This document shows, one piece after another, positions 33,483 through 44,037 of a DNA stretch of 64,000 bases. The stretch comes from Toxotes chatareus (lineage: Eukaryota; Chordata; Actinopteri; Toxotidae): positions 14,829,095 through 14,893,094 of the forward strand of contig CM028901.1 in the NCBI GenBank assembly GCA_016801885.1, read 5' to 3'. Below the pieces are notes generated by a model that worked only from the letters and a program-made list of their open reading frames with translations, was not told the origin of the DNA and ran no database searches. The position numbers were made by a program, and so were the translations under genes. Within the stretch, counting starts at the first letter, position 1; the number at the start of each line of letters is the position of its first letter.

Positions 33483-34974
33483 AGTTTAAATGTACACAAG
33501 TATAAGTTTAAGAGGTCATGACCAGCAAATGTTGGGTGTTTTAACCTTATCACATATCAGTTATTTTTTTGTCAATCCTCATGATAGACCTGTGATGTAT
33601 GACGGTGATGATGTGGAGGCTCATCGTTTAGTTCGCTTTATGTCAAAGTGTCACTTCCAGCCAGTTCAAGTAAACAACCTTCTCTCAGCCTCTGCTGCAA
33701 CTGATTACAGCTGAGTGTAGGATGTTTACATGAACTACGTCTGAACAACTGTTATTGAAGACACAGGCCACCAAAAAAAAACCCAAAGTAACAGGTTAAT
33801 ACAAAGTTTCCCAACAGACACATTTGGAGAAGAGCCGATCAGATAAGTGGACAAAGCACATCTGCCCATTTCTGTGGGGCTGGAGGTAGTCGGCAGCAGC
33901 AAACATCAGACTGAAAGCTCTGTGTATAGACAGCTTCCAGTCGGGGATGTTTACAGCCCCAAACTACCTAGTGTGTTTGTAAGCTCAGCCCCTGTCAGCA
34001 AGGTGCACAGCCAGAGACAAAGACACAGTGTTTGACAAATAATGGAAGATCTGGACAGCAAAAAAAGCTGAAGGCCTCCCCTCATATTTTCCAACTTGTG
34101 ACATCTCTATCAAACAAGCTAAAACCTATGTGGGCTTCTGCCTGCAGGTGTCACTTTCACAGGGGCAGGAAATGGTATGGGAATTGGTCATCTGACCAAG
34201 GTGACATACAGACTGCCGATGTAGATGATGCCTGTAGTGAATCCAGACTCCAGCATCAAAGGAATCATTGTCTGCAGCCTTGTATTTCCCTACAAATAAA
34301 AAACACAGAAGAAGAAGCAAAGTTTGCCTGACTTCATTTCCATTATAGTGTAAGTCTAACTCTCTTATCATACTGGTCCTGAAGATACCTTTCAATAACA
34401 ACACATAAGGATATTCAACTGCAAGCTCGCTGCAAAGCATGAATTATAAGTCAATTTAGAAAAAAAAAAAACCTAAACTTACTTTATCTCGACTCAGTGC
34501 ACTGCTTTACAAAGATTAACATGTTAAGCCTGCTGTCACATATTAACTTGAGCACAGGCTAAATGATAATAGCTATGATCCTACGGTTAGGTACATAGTT
34601 ATTAGACAACGAGTTGCAGTTTATAACGGTACTGTAACGTCTATGAAGTTACACAGCTGGGAAACATACTCTGTTGCTAGGCCAGCTACTGTGTCCTATC
34701 CTGACTGAGTGCAACACTGAAAAAGCTAACTTAAATAGCAAAATAGCCTGTAGTAACACGCGTCAAATGCCGCAAGTACATGGGAATCGCTATCGAAACG
34801 CTTTAAGTAACTTTGACTTGTCAGGCAGCCGACCAAAGCAAACAATATAATGTGGTAACTGTTAGCACTAGCTCCTGCTAGCCAACGACCTAGGCTATAG
34901 CTAGCTCGATGACATAGCTAGCTTCTGTTAGCTTGTCTGTGACCCTAACCTTCTGCTGTCTGACGTTTCCTTAC
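33483..34974. other. Intergenic or intron of a possible minus-strand transcript
   Basis: Contains a segment (34060-34182) and a 36-base segment (34639-34674) that recur, joined, at 35708-35845. On the minus strand a pyrimidine-rich acceptor (TTTTTTATTTGTAG, AG at 34291-34290) is followed by about 80 bases ending in a GTATGT donor-like site. That could be an exon, but I recognise no protein. CTAGC words are unusually frequent at 34870-34930. Confidence 0.35.
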
Positions 34975-35060
34975 CGGCATATAAAACGATCATTCCCAGA
35001 CAACATTAGGTCGACACCCGCTGCAATGAATTAGTTTGAAGTTTGAGCAGATTTGGTCTT
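34975..35060 (-). other. Candidate minus-strand first exon
   Basis: Read on the minus strand, this ends in ATGCCG/GTAAGG, a near-consensus donor (last exon base 34975), 19 bases after an ATG in good context (GGGAATGAT at about 34993). It lies about 100-180 bases downstream, in minus orientation, of a CRE and X-box pair. The short leader would start a protein MIVLYA..., whose continuation I could not identify. It could equally be a non-coding RNA promoter or chance. Confidence 0.3.
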
Positions 35061-35150
35061 GTTCTGTCCTATTCTGGGCAGCCAGTTAAGTTTCCTTCCG
35101 TTTTCATTCACTTGTCTTTATTTTGACCTTTGGTTACTCGACACCAACAT

Positions 35151-35171
35151 TGACGTCATTGTCATAGCAAC
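35151..35171. promoter_or_regulatory. CRE (TGACGTCA) fused to an RFX-type X-box
   Basis: A perfect palindromic cAMP-response element TGACGTCA (35151-35158) runs directly into ATTGTCATAGCAAC (35158-35171). The latter differs from the RFX X-box GTTGCCATAGCAAC at two positions. X-boxes mark promoters of ciliary genes and, paired with a CRE-like X2 box, of MHC class II genes. No second MHC box (CCAAT-type Y box) is seen at the usual spacing. Position next to a candidate minus-strand exon suggests a promoter. Confidence 0.5.
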
Positions 35172-35382
35172 AGAGTCCCGCCTACCCAGAGCCTGGACAG
35201 AGGGCAATAATTGCATTTACATTTTCCACCGGACATTTAGCCTTTCACTTAACACTGATGAACTGCGTCTTACACCAAACACAGTGCTCTGAAGGTGAAA
35301 CGCTTAACAGTGGCAAGAAAATACAAAGCTACAGCAGCTTTCTGCATCCACCAGATCAGGAACTCCAGTTGGCTGTGAGCAA

Positions 35383-35706
35383 TGGTGAAAGAAAGTACTC
35401 AGTATCTCAATTTGAGATCCTGTTAGCAGGTAAAAGCAGACACACAACAGTGTAAATAAGTTTGATTTCAAGTACTGAATTCAAAACAATATTTAAGTAG
35501 AAGTCAAAAATAATTGTATTAAATACTATTATCACTGATGTATTAACATAATCATTTAATGATTAATGACATAATAATAAACTCATATTTGTGCTGTATT
35601 CTATGTACTTTATGTAATTTGCAAGTTGAGTAGAAGTATTAAATTTAAAAAATAGAAATACTAAAGCAGTAAAGCACAAGTACTTCAAAATTGTATTTGT
35701 ATTTCA
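35383..35706. repeat. Dispersed teleost repeat, family E (AAGTACTT type)
   Basis: Left end GGTGAAAGAAAGTACTCAG. Right end GAGTAGAAGTATTAAATTTA, then GAAATACTAAAGCAGTAAAG and CACAAGTACTTCAAAATTGT. This arrangement of short AGTACT words at both ends of an AT-rich core matches a very common teleost non-autonomous repeat. It is non-coding. Confidence 0.7.
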
Positions 35707-35707
35707 G

Positions 35708-35845
35708 GACCCAAAAGTTGAAGGCCTCTATCCCTATCAAAGCTAAAAACTCTGTGGGCTTCTGCCTGCAGGTGTCAGTTTCACAGGGGCAGGAAACAGT
35801 ATGGGAAATGTCTATGAAGTTACACAGCTGGGAAACATACTCTGT
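35708..35845. repeat. Joined duplicate of two segments from 34.06-34.67 kb
   Basis: Bases 35708-35807 resemble 34060-34182 (GAAGGCCTC, CTGTGGGCTTCTGCCTGCAG, TTTCACAGGGGCAGGAAA). Bases 35810-35845 match 34639-34674 over 36 of 36 bases. The 456 bases that separate the two blocks in the first location are absent here. Confidence 0.8.
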
Positions 35846-35884
35846 AATTATAATCAGTGTAGAATATTTCCTGACATTTGATAG

Positions 35885-35980
35885 ACTAAATGATTAATCA
35901 TTTAAACAAGACAATAATGAGTAGATTCACTGATAAATTGTTAGATCAATCAATAATAAAAATGTTAGCTGCAGCCTTAT
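35885..35980. repeat. Partial copy of teleost repeat family D
   Basis: TGATTAATCATTTAAACAA...ATTGTTAGATCAATCAAT...GTTAGCTGCAGCC is the end of the same AT-rich element seen fully at 57735-58055. Confidence 0.55.
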
Positions 35981-38764
35981 TTATATTATATTATTCCGTG
36001 TAGTCTTCATTCAAATCTCACTATTGCGTGAGCTTTGGAACAAAAGTGTCCTGAAATATAACTGCAAACTTTGTCAGTGGCTGCACGGTGATCTATATTT
36101 GCTCATGTTGCTTTAGCTTCCAGTACTTACCTAATACAGTCCACTGTTTGGTTCAATCAGTGCTGGAGGGAAATGTTCAGTCCAGTCTGACATAGTTATG
36201 CAGTCTGTCAATAACCAGCTAACAGTCACTAACAGTTAACATCCCTCTGACATACCACCTGGGTGAAAAGTACTTTGGCAAATACCTTGTAGCTCTGAGC
36301 ACTCACCAGGCTGATGTGCCCCTGCTAATGGCTGTCTCCTTGATGTTTTAACCCACCCCTGTGTTAAATGATGATAGGCACTTTGACATATTTGATAAGT
36401 AGGGAATTCATTAGCTTAATTAACGACTTAATTAGAAAAAATTGTGTTTCATCAGGGTGATCAGTTTGGACACTTTGTGTCTCCCCTTTTCCTTGGCATG
36501 TGTCTTTGTAGACACGCACACTTCACTATGGTGGCACTGTCATAAGGTTCTCAATAGAAGCAACCACTGAGCATGCTGCCTTGCTCAAGGACGCACTGAC
36601 GAAGAGAGTGCTCTGAGTGCAAGACTGATATCATCAGAGAAATACTGTAAGAAAACCATCAAGTCTCTGTCTGGACTGAGTTGGGGGTTTTTTTTGTAAA
36701 GTGCATGGAACAGTATCTTCCACATGAGGTCAGGCTGGATCCATCTTCTCACCATTAGTTCCTTATGCAGTGGAACCAAGTTCACTGTGAAGTCCCGTGA
36801 TGGATTACAATACATTTATTCACTATTTAATATTCAGTGCACGTGAATGTGTTGCTACTGTAGATTACTCTAAGTACCCTTTTTTTTCGGTCAGCAATGT
36901 AAAGCAAGATCAGCAAATGCAAATTTCTAAAATTCTCTCTGAATATATAATAATAACAATATTCATTAGGTTTCAGAGAAGTGGTGTAGCCCTCAGTATG
37001 TAACACTGCTGAAGATTTCTTAATAATTCATATAACATATCTCAGTTATTTCTTATGAGAAGACCGGGCAAAGAAAATCCATCTATAACCTAACCAGGAA
37101 AATTGATTCCCTTGTCATTCTGTGTGGTCTGAAATTGCCCAGAGCTATTATGAGAGAGACTGATTTTCTCTGTGCAGTGGAGTGGAACATTCTCTCCTTG
37201 TAGAGCTTTTTGCGAGATGTGAACAGATTCATAAGCAACAGCACTTCTAAAGAGGTATGTTGTCATGTGCTTTCAGCCATATATCCTAAACATGTTGAGC
37301 TCTATGGAGTGATTGAACGTTATTTAACCATGTTGTCTCTGATAAAAGGTGGACTTCATATATGTATATAGATTGATAGACAGATGGCTCATTAATTTCC
37401 ATAAAGTTCATTTTATTTATGTGGCTGGGTGGTTTTACTGGAGGCTAGAAATTACTTAGGCTATCAGGACTTCAAAAATGTGTATTTCGGGGGCATATGT
37501 ATATTTTGGACAGGTCTCTCAAGCTTGAACACTTAGCTATGGTGGTTTTCTGCTTCCCCACACCTTAGTTCCATGCTCCACTTAGTTCTGTGTATTATTT
37601 TACCTTGAAAGACAATGGAGAATGTTTGGAAGTGTGTTTGTTGTAGCTCAGAACACACACAGTGCACACTTTTTTCTTTTCTTTTTTTTTAGCAGTAGTG
37701 AAATATTGTGATGGTGGGCCTGGCACATAATTGAGTGACGCAAGGATGACTCAAATCTTCAAGCCTGAAATAAGCCTAGAAGAGGCAAGCCCTCAGTTCT
37801 GTGCTACTCAATCATACACAAAGGAGTCACGTCAAGATCAAAGTTCTTATTGAAAACTGAAAATGCTGTATACCAGTTACACTGAGCCTGATTGTAGAGC
37901 GCACACACACATAACTGAGGAATTTCGTTTAGTAACAAATCAGAAAATAGACTTATGCATAACATGGTGTAGTACAGTAGGCAAAGCAATAGAGAGAAAT
38001 TACAGGATTGTGACTGACTAAGCTTTCCAGCTACAGCAGCTCATCCAGTAGTATTGCAAATAGTAGTAGTTTCTGAATTTCTGTTCAGCATTTGTTGGTG
38101 TAAGCATGATCACCAGAGGACAAAAAAGTCATTGTTAGGATGCAGTTTCAAAGGCCGGGATGCTTTCCTCAAGGAAAGACAGAGGGATTTTGTTCTCTGT
38201 AGAAACTGTAGAGATTTATAGTCTTATAGAGGCATGGTAGTGTTTACCAGCATTTATAGACCATGATTCAAAACTAAGGTCCCATAGTCCTGCCAGTCAG
38301 TGTTAATTGAAGCTCACTCACAATTTATAATTTCCGTTTTTTTCCCCTAGTATTTATGAACACACAGTGTAATATTTGTTTCTTCAGTTATTTGCTCTGA
38401 ACTGACTTTAAGCTGTGCTCATTCAGTCAAAAGTATCTGTAGGTTTACACGATTAAGCAGAATAATACAGTGATGCATTTTATTCCTGTCTATTAGTACA
38501 CAGTAGGGGCCCTGGCAATGCTGACACTATCTTATATCTTGGTTTCTTTTTTGTGTGTTTTGTAATCATTGATTGTGCATGTGCTTGTCTTGTCTTGTCC
38601 TGCAAAGAATTTTGCTTAAGAGGTTTTTTTTCTTGTTATTAAAAAGGAAGATTCACTGTCTGTTTCGGCGAAGCTACTCCAATTATTCCCCTACGGCTTT
38701 CCATGTATTTATAGTAAAAGTGCAATTCAATAATATCTGAAAAATTTATAAACCATTCAACCAG
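35981..38764. other. Intergenic, no gene recognised
   Basis: No exon supported. A 76-codon minus-strand frame at 36585-36815 reads like protein over part of its length but has no family match and no splice context. Confidence 0.5.
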
Positions 38765-39052
38765 CCTCTACATCCTGTTCAGTGTGTCAGGACCAGAGCC
38801 TATTCCAGCATGCTCTGAGAAACAGGTAGGTTATGCCTTGGACGAGCCAGTCTATCACACACCTAACACACACAAAGAGACAAATGCTGCACATTCATAC
38901 TTATGGACAATTCCAAGTATCCAATTCAGCTGATGTGCTTGTCATTGGACTTTGAAACAGGAGCACCCTCATAGGCAAGTGGGGAGCGAAAACCTTCTTG
39001 CTGAGGGGACAGTGCTGATCACTGAGGCACTGTGCTGTGTGCCATCACACAA
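38765..39052 (+). repeat. Dispersed teleost repeat, family G
   Basis: Ordered phrases GAGCCTATTCCAGCATG, CCAGTCTATCACACACCTAA, CACATTCATACTTATGGACA, ATTGGACTTTGAAACAGGAG, CCTTCTTGCTGAGGGGACAG and TGCTGATCACTGAGGCACTG match a repeat found throughout fish genomes. No protein is encoded. Confidence 0.7.
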
Positions 39053-39884
39053 TGGTATTTGACTGACCTGTTAAATATATATGTAATGCAAACCTCTTCA
39101 TGTTCACCCTAAAGTCAAGGTTACCATGGAAACAGCACTGACAATTACATTTTGTAGTATATAGCTGTAATGGTCATAATGGTTGATTTCCATCCTGTAC
39201 AGTGCCCACCACTGGGGCATTTTTCAAGCCACAGTGTGTTTTTAGACACTCTGTGGACTTCTAGAATCACACCCAAAGGACTATGGGAGCTTTTTCTACA
39301 CTGGGCGGTTTCACCCATTAAATTTGATTGGTTAACACACATATCAGCCATGGTGTTCATTCCTTTTGCTCTGTGTACCCTTCAGTCTCCTTCACAGAAA
39401 GTGGGTTACTTGGGGGCTAGGTGGGAAGTGGGATGCGTTGGGCCGTATTCAGGGAACAGGGAGTTACAGTATACATTCATTCCCAATACAACCAGAGAAA
39501 ACCACTTACAGACCTTGTGACCCAGCAGACATAATAGTGCACAGAGGCCTCATGTAGGTGTTTGGTGCAGCGCTGACTAAAAAACTGTCTTTTTCAAGTT
39601 CAGTGTGTACTTCTTCCAGGAAATAGCACAGCCTTGCACTCTGAGGCTTAGAGACACTAACAAACCTTTCATGCCAAGTTTTGTACTACTAAGCTAAATT
39701 CCAGCAATCGAGATAGAAACATTACAACCTCAGACAGTGGTTCAAAAGCATCAGTACTCTAAGTGTTGGTTGGTTACTTTAAACCTGCACAGCACACCAC
39801 ACTGACACATTATCACTGTCTACCGTTGCTACAGCAAATATGTTTGTGGAAAGTTACACATCTAGCAGACACAGAGTGACATTT
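39053..39884. other. Intergenic, no gene recognised
   Basis: A 116-codon frame at 39170-39520 has no domain resemblance and overlaps a minus-strand frame. It is not called. Confidence 0.5.
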
Positions 39885-40240
39885 AGAGTTCATTTGGAAT
39901 TAAGTTTCCGGCCACCTGAGGAGTGCAAGTCCTAAAGTCACTCTCCTTTTAGCTCTGCTTTGCTCTTCACCAACTCCTAAGGGAAATATCTGGTTCTTTA
40001 GGTATTAAATTCTCCGCTGTGTTTACTAGCTAGTGGCTAACTTTGCCTCTCTGCCTTTTGATGCCGGACTATTAGTGTCCAGTTAGTTAATCAGATTTTT
40101 TAGTTGCTTGTTGCTTTTGGAAAAGAGGCTGATGAGAGCAGTGAGGGTGACCTAGAACAGCAGCTGCCAAAACCAAAATAATTTGATGGAAGACACTAAA
40201 CGCTCAGCAGAGCTGAGGGGAACTGCAGAGGTCTCTAAGG
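39885..40240 (+). repeat. Dispersed teleost repeat, family A, copy 2
   Basis: Colinear with 5855-6140 (CTCCTTTTAGCTCTG, CCAACTCCTAAGGGAAATAT, CTAGCTAGTGGCTAAC, AGCTGAGGGGAACTGCAGAG). It is more complete than copy 1, including a middle section missing there. Confidence 0.65.
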
Positions 40241-42248
40241 GTTCATCATACGCATATTTACATTGGTAATATATACACATTGATTACAGTCGCTTTAAGG
40301 TAAATAAAATACTTAGTTTAGGTCAGAGTGCCGTTTAGCTCAGTTCAGGACTGTCCCATCTACTGTTTCAAACTATGTTTTCAAATGTGGTGTCTTCTTT
40401 GCCTCACTGTGGTACACCAATAGACTTGTTACTGCCTCCTGAGGCCAGAAGGCTAAAAACACACTCCGTAATTTGACAACAAACTTGGACAACACATGGA
40501 TTAGACTTATGCTTTATTATAAGTGTTTGCAGTTAGTATTTCTCAGTTTTACATAGAAATGGGACCTTTCAGGACTGTCTTACACACAGTAGATGAGATC
40601 CTGACCTCTACGTTCTTACTTTAGCGCTTCTGCATAAAAGGGGGATGTAAAAAGTGCATAAAAAGTGCAGACTTGTCCAATGAACATAATTCCTATGGGA
40701 TACTGAGTCGGACTGGTTGGACTCAGCCTGCTATGGAGCAAGTGAGCAGTGAAGGACCTACCCAGGGGTCTCTCATTCTGTCATCTGCAAGCCAGTTTAA
40801 AGTTGATCAGTCTTATCAGTCATGTTACAGCACACCAAAGCCTGTCAAATCCAAAAGTTCAAAGTGGGCTTAGACAGTGTATATGCAGCTCTGTGACAGC
40901 TCTTATGAAGGATCAAGTGGATTATGCCCCCAGTTTTAGCTGGAGTGCACCTTTCATGAACTAAACAACTAGGTGCTTTCTTTTTTTTTTCTTGCCCGCA
41001 ATACGAAAATGTGTCTTGTAGGTGTGAGTGTTTAGCTAACAGTCTCATAAAGGAGAAATACCACCACCTTTCCTAAGCGTTATGTGGACAATGAATAAAG
41101 CACTCAGTCACACAGTGAAGGTTCCATTTTTAAACATGAGCGTGTTTTCATTTTGCTTTCAAGCACTTTTATCCATTCAACAGAACAGAAGATTGTCATG
41201 ATTTTGAGTAGAGAATTATAAGGTCTAGTGGGTTATTTTCACTGTTCCTGGCACTTCCTGCCCTCTCCCCTGCACACTCCTCTTCACTAAATGGTTTTTG
41301 CCACTTTACTGTTCAGTTGTCAAGAAAGCAAAAAACCCTGAATGAAGCCACATTTTCTAAAATAGCACTGTATTTAATCAACACTTGACTTTGGTTTTAT
41401 GATGAAAATCATGTGAAGATCAATAAGTTAAAACTGTTATTATGCTGCTTGTGGTAATATTGGCATGAATTAAATTAATGTGTCTGTGCTGTACTTTGCT
41501 AAAAGCTTGAAATAACTCACTGCCCATGCTGCTCCTCCTCCATGGCCTTGGAGGATTTATGTTTTGTGTTAAGTAAGGCTGAAGCTACTCATGTTATCTC
41601 ACTCCATCAATAGCAAATACATTAACAATATCTAGTCGCTGCAAGCACACTATTAATTTACCACGACCTGTCCCTACAGGGGCAGAATGATTGTTGGAGG
41701 CAATGAGGTGGATCTACTTACCCCTCCCTGGGACACGGTGTCGCTGCTGGGGGATCAATGTCCATTGAGTACGGAGGAAGAGGGGCAGGCAGGCAGCCAA
41801 GCAGCCGGCTGGAGGAAGCCCTCAACCTCAGCTCGAGTGACGCTGTCACCTAAGAGGTCCCAGCAGGCCTTGCAGAGACAGGGAGGAATGTGCCACCTGA
41901 TGCTGGAGCCATGTCCTTTCACACAGAAACACGGGCCATCGTTCCTCAAAGGTTGAAGAGGACAGAGGTAATAGATATTGCAAGCTCCGGTTTATGACAG
42001 GAAGAACCCAGACCACCACTGACACTCAACTGTCAGTCAGACATTATGACATTTATCATTTCGAGAAGTGCAGTTACTCTCAGTTAAAGCGAGATAAGCA
42101 GCAATGACACATTCTTCCTAACACAAATAAAAGGTTTAATTCAGAAACAACAGTAAGCATGTCTCTTTACCTGGGCTCATTTTTCTAGAAGCTAGCAGGA
42201 TCAGCTTATTGCTGTACAACTTACATTAGCCACTGACTTTGTGACACA
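40241..42248. other. Intergenic, no gene recognised
   Basis: No exon or repeat identified with confidence. An 89-codon frame at 41687-41956 overlaps a minus frame and lacks splice context. Confidence 0.5.
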
Positions 42249-42325
42249 GTGTTGGGCAGTAAGGCTTTACTTAGCCACATGTTAGAGTAATGTAATTACT
42301 TTTTTTCAGGAACAAGTGGAAGCGA
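42249..42325 (+). repeat. Fragment of a TTGGGCAGTAA-type teleost repeat
   Basis: GTGTTGGGCAGTAAGGCTTT, then GAGTAATGTAATTACTTTTT and CAGGAACAAGTGG, resembling the end of a widespread non-autonomous element whose termini read TTGGGCAGTAACGCGTTAC. The remainder is not recognisable. Confidence 0.5.
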
Positions 42326-43560
42326 TTAAAAAGTGAAAATCTTTTGGGAGTTTTGGTGACTGGTTGATATCAGTTTGGTCTCTGCATTCAGTCAAGAGAC
42401 TGGTCTGAAAGTCATAGAGTTCATGTTTTGTATTTGAAATCACCGTTCAATTCGAAAAAGGGAAAAACGTCTTTAAAGTTGCTGTTTTAAAACAAAGGGA
42501 AAAACTGGATGTGATTTAACATTCAGTTAACCAAGAACAACGCCTCGCCTTCTCTACACACAACCCTCTCCTCTGACCTCTCTCAAATTCAAAAAAAAAA
42601 AGACCAATGCAAGTTTTCTACCCTGCTGCTGTGTAAATAAGAGCGTGTATGCTGGAGCTGATAGCCCCTGGAGAAAAGCTACTGCATCAGCGAGTTCCTC
42701 AACCTCATGACTGTTGCCCTCAGTGAGGGTTAAAGGTCAATAATAGAGCAATCGCAAGTGGAACATGCAACACTAGGCTTTGTGGTAGTGCCTGGGTTGG
42801 AATTCACTTTGGGGAAGTGTATAAATACAGGATGGAGTATGATATAAACCCCAGGATTTACAGAAACTGTTCGTCTGGAGCAAACATCAGTGTGGGCAGA
42901 TAGTTATTCTGGTGGGTGGTCAGCCTGCAAGAACGTTGAAACAAAGCTTCCCAGCAAATAGTTTTGACATTGAAATATCAGACAAGCAGAAAATTGAGTC
43001 TTTGATCAGTTCCATCATGAGGGATCAGTTGGTCATATCAAAATCATGGCTCAAAGGATGTGTTATGCATGCAAGAGCACATCATGAATCAAAGGCGGGA
43101 TACTTGTGCTGTGTTGATAGGAGCAGTCAAACTCAATGTGATTTTACGGTAATAAATTCAGATTCTTTCATCTTTTCTCATTTAGCTGTTTCACACCAGA
43201 ACTGCCTCGCACTTTCTCTCTGAAAAGTCACAATTCCTTGCATGTGTGACGTTCCCAGCTGCCAGCCGGCAAATGCTCTTGCAAGGCCTCTCTTGATGTG
43301 CCTTTGTCTTCTCCGTTGCTCTGGAGGGGATTGAAATTCCTTGTGTGAAATGATATTTGAAGTGATTAAAGAGAGTCATTCAGCGGAGATGACACTTCTA
43401 ATGGAGAGCAGAAAGCGCTCGTCCAGTCCGAGCCAGACGGGCCTCCTGACAGCCGCCAGAGGAGCTCAGAAACACTGTGCTGTGGGACCAAGAGGGACGT
43501 GTTCTCTGATTTTATTCACAAAGACGCTGTTTGTTTAGTTGCTTATGCTTTATGAAGGCT

Positions 43561-43598
<38 letters not shown>

Positions 43599-43823
43599 TG
43601 AAACACTGAGTTTTTTGGCACCACAATCTTTGGAAATCTTCGTTGTCTACCAGCACACAGCTGATGGTCACACACTTTGGAGTAATTTTGGATTGAAACA
43701 TAACTCAGAAATGCACTTGAGACATATCCAAATATCTAGGCTACAGCTTATCTTCTCATAAAGGTTTTATAAATGTTCTTCAGTGGCATGTGGTCACTTT
43801 TACAGAAAGTCTCTCTCCTCAAA
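42326..43823. other. Intergenic, no gene recognised
   Basis: Contains a (GA)n run at 43565-43595. Short frames near 42.9-43.5 kb have no supported function. Confidence 0.55.
43565..43595. repeat. (GA)15 microsatellite
   Basis: Uninterrupted GA/AG dinucleotides, 31 bases. Confidence 0.9.
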
Positions 43824-44037
43824 CACTGTTGCCCATAAAGTTGGAATAATTTTGTTTTCAGACACATTCCTCTTTTTATTCCTATTTATACACATCAGTA
43901 ATCACATTGGAAGAGATTGATCATTAAAGTTTTGAGAAGATATACACTTTATTTATCAAGAATAAATCACATTGTCACAGTCATTTCATGAGAAGAGGTC
44001 AAATATATATTTTATTCCAACTTTATGGGCAACAGTG
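43824..44037. mobile_element. 214-bp MITE with perfect 26-bp terminal inverted repeats
   Basis: The left end begins CACTGTTGCCCATAAAG (43824-43849) and the right end is its exact reverse complement over 26 bases (44012-44037). The interior is AT-rich and non-coding. Size, perfect ends and lack of coding capacity fit a miniature inverted-repeat element, probably mobilised by a Tc1-like transposase. The flanks are AA and AT, not a clean TA duplication, so the family is not certain. Perfect ends suggest it is younger than most repeats here. Confidence 0.85.

Noticed and set aside
34126..34440. 104-codon minus-strand frame as a protein-coding exon
   Set aside because: Acceptor-like sequence precedes part of it, but no known protein is recognisable and the sequence overlaps a duplicated block. 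Kept only as part of a tentative transcript.
34183..34638. The 456 bases missing from the joined duplicate as a spliced-out intron
   Set aside because: Neither orientation gives clean GT-AG at the exact junctions, so a deletion or rearrangement is more likely.
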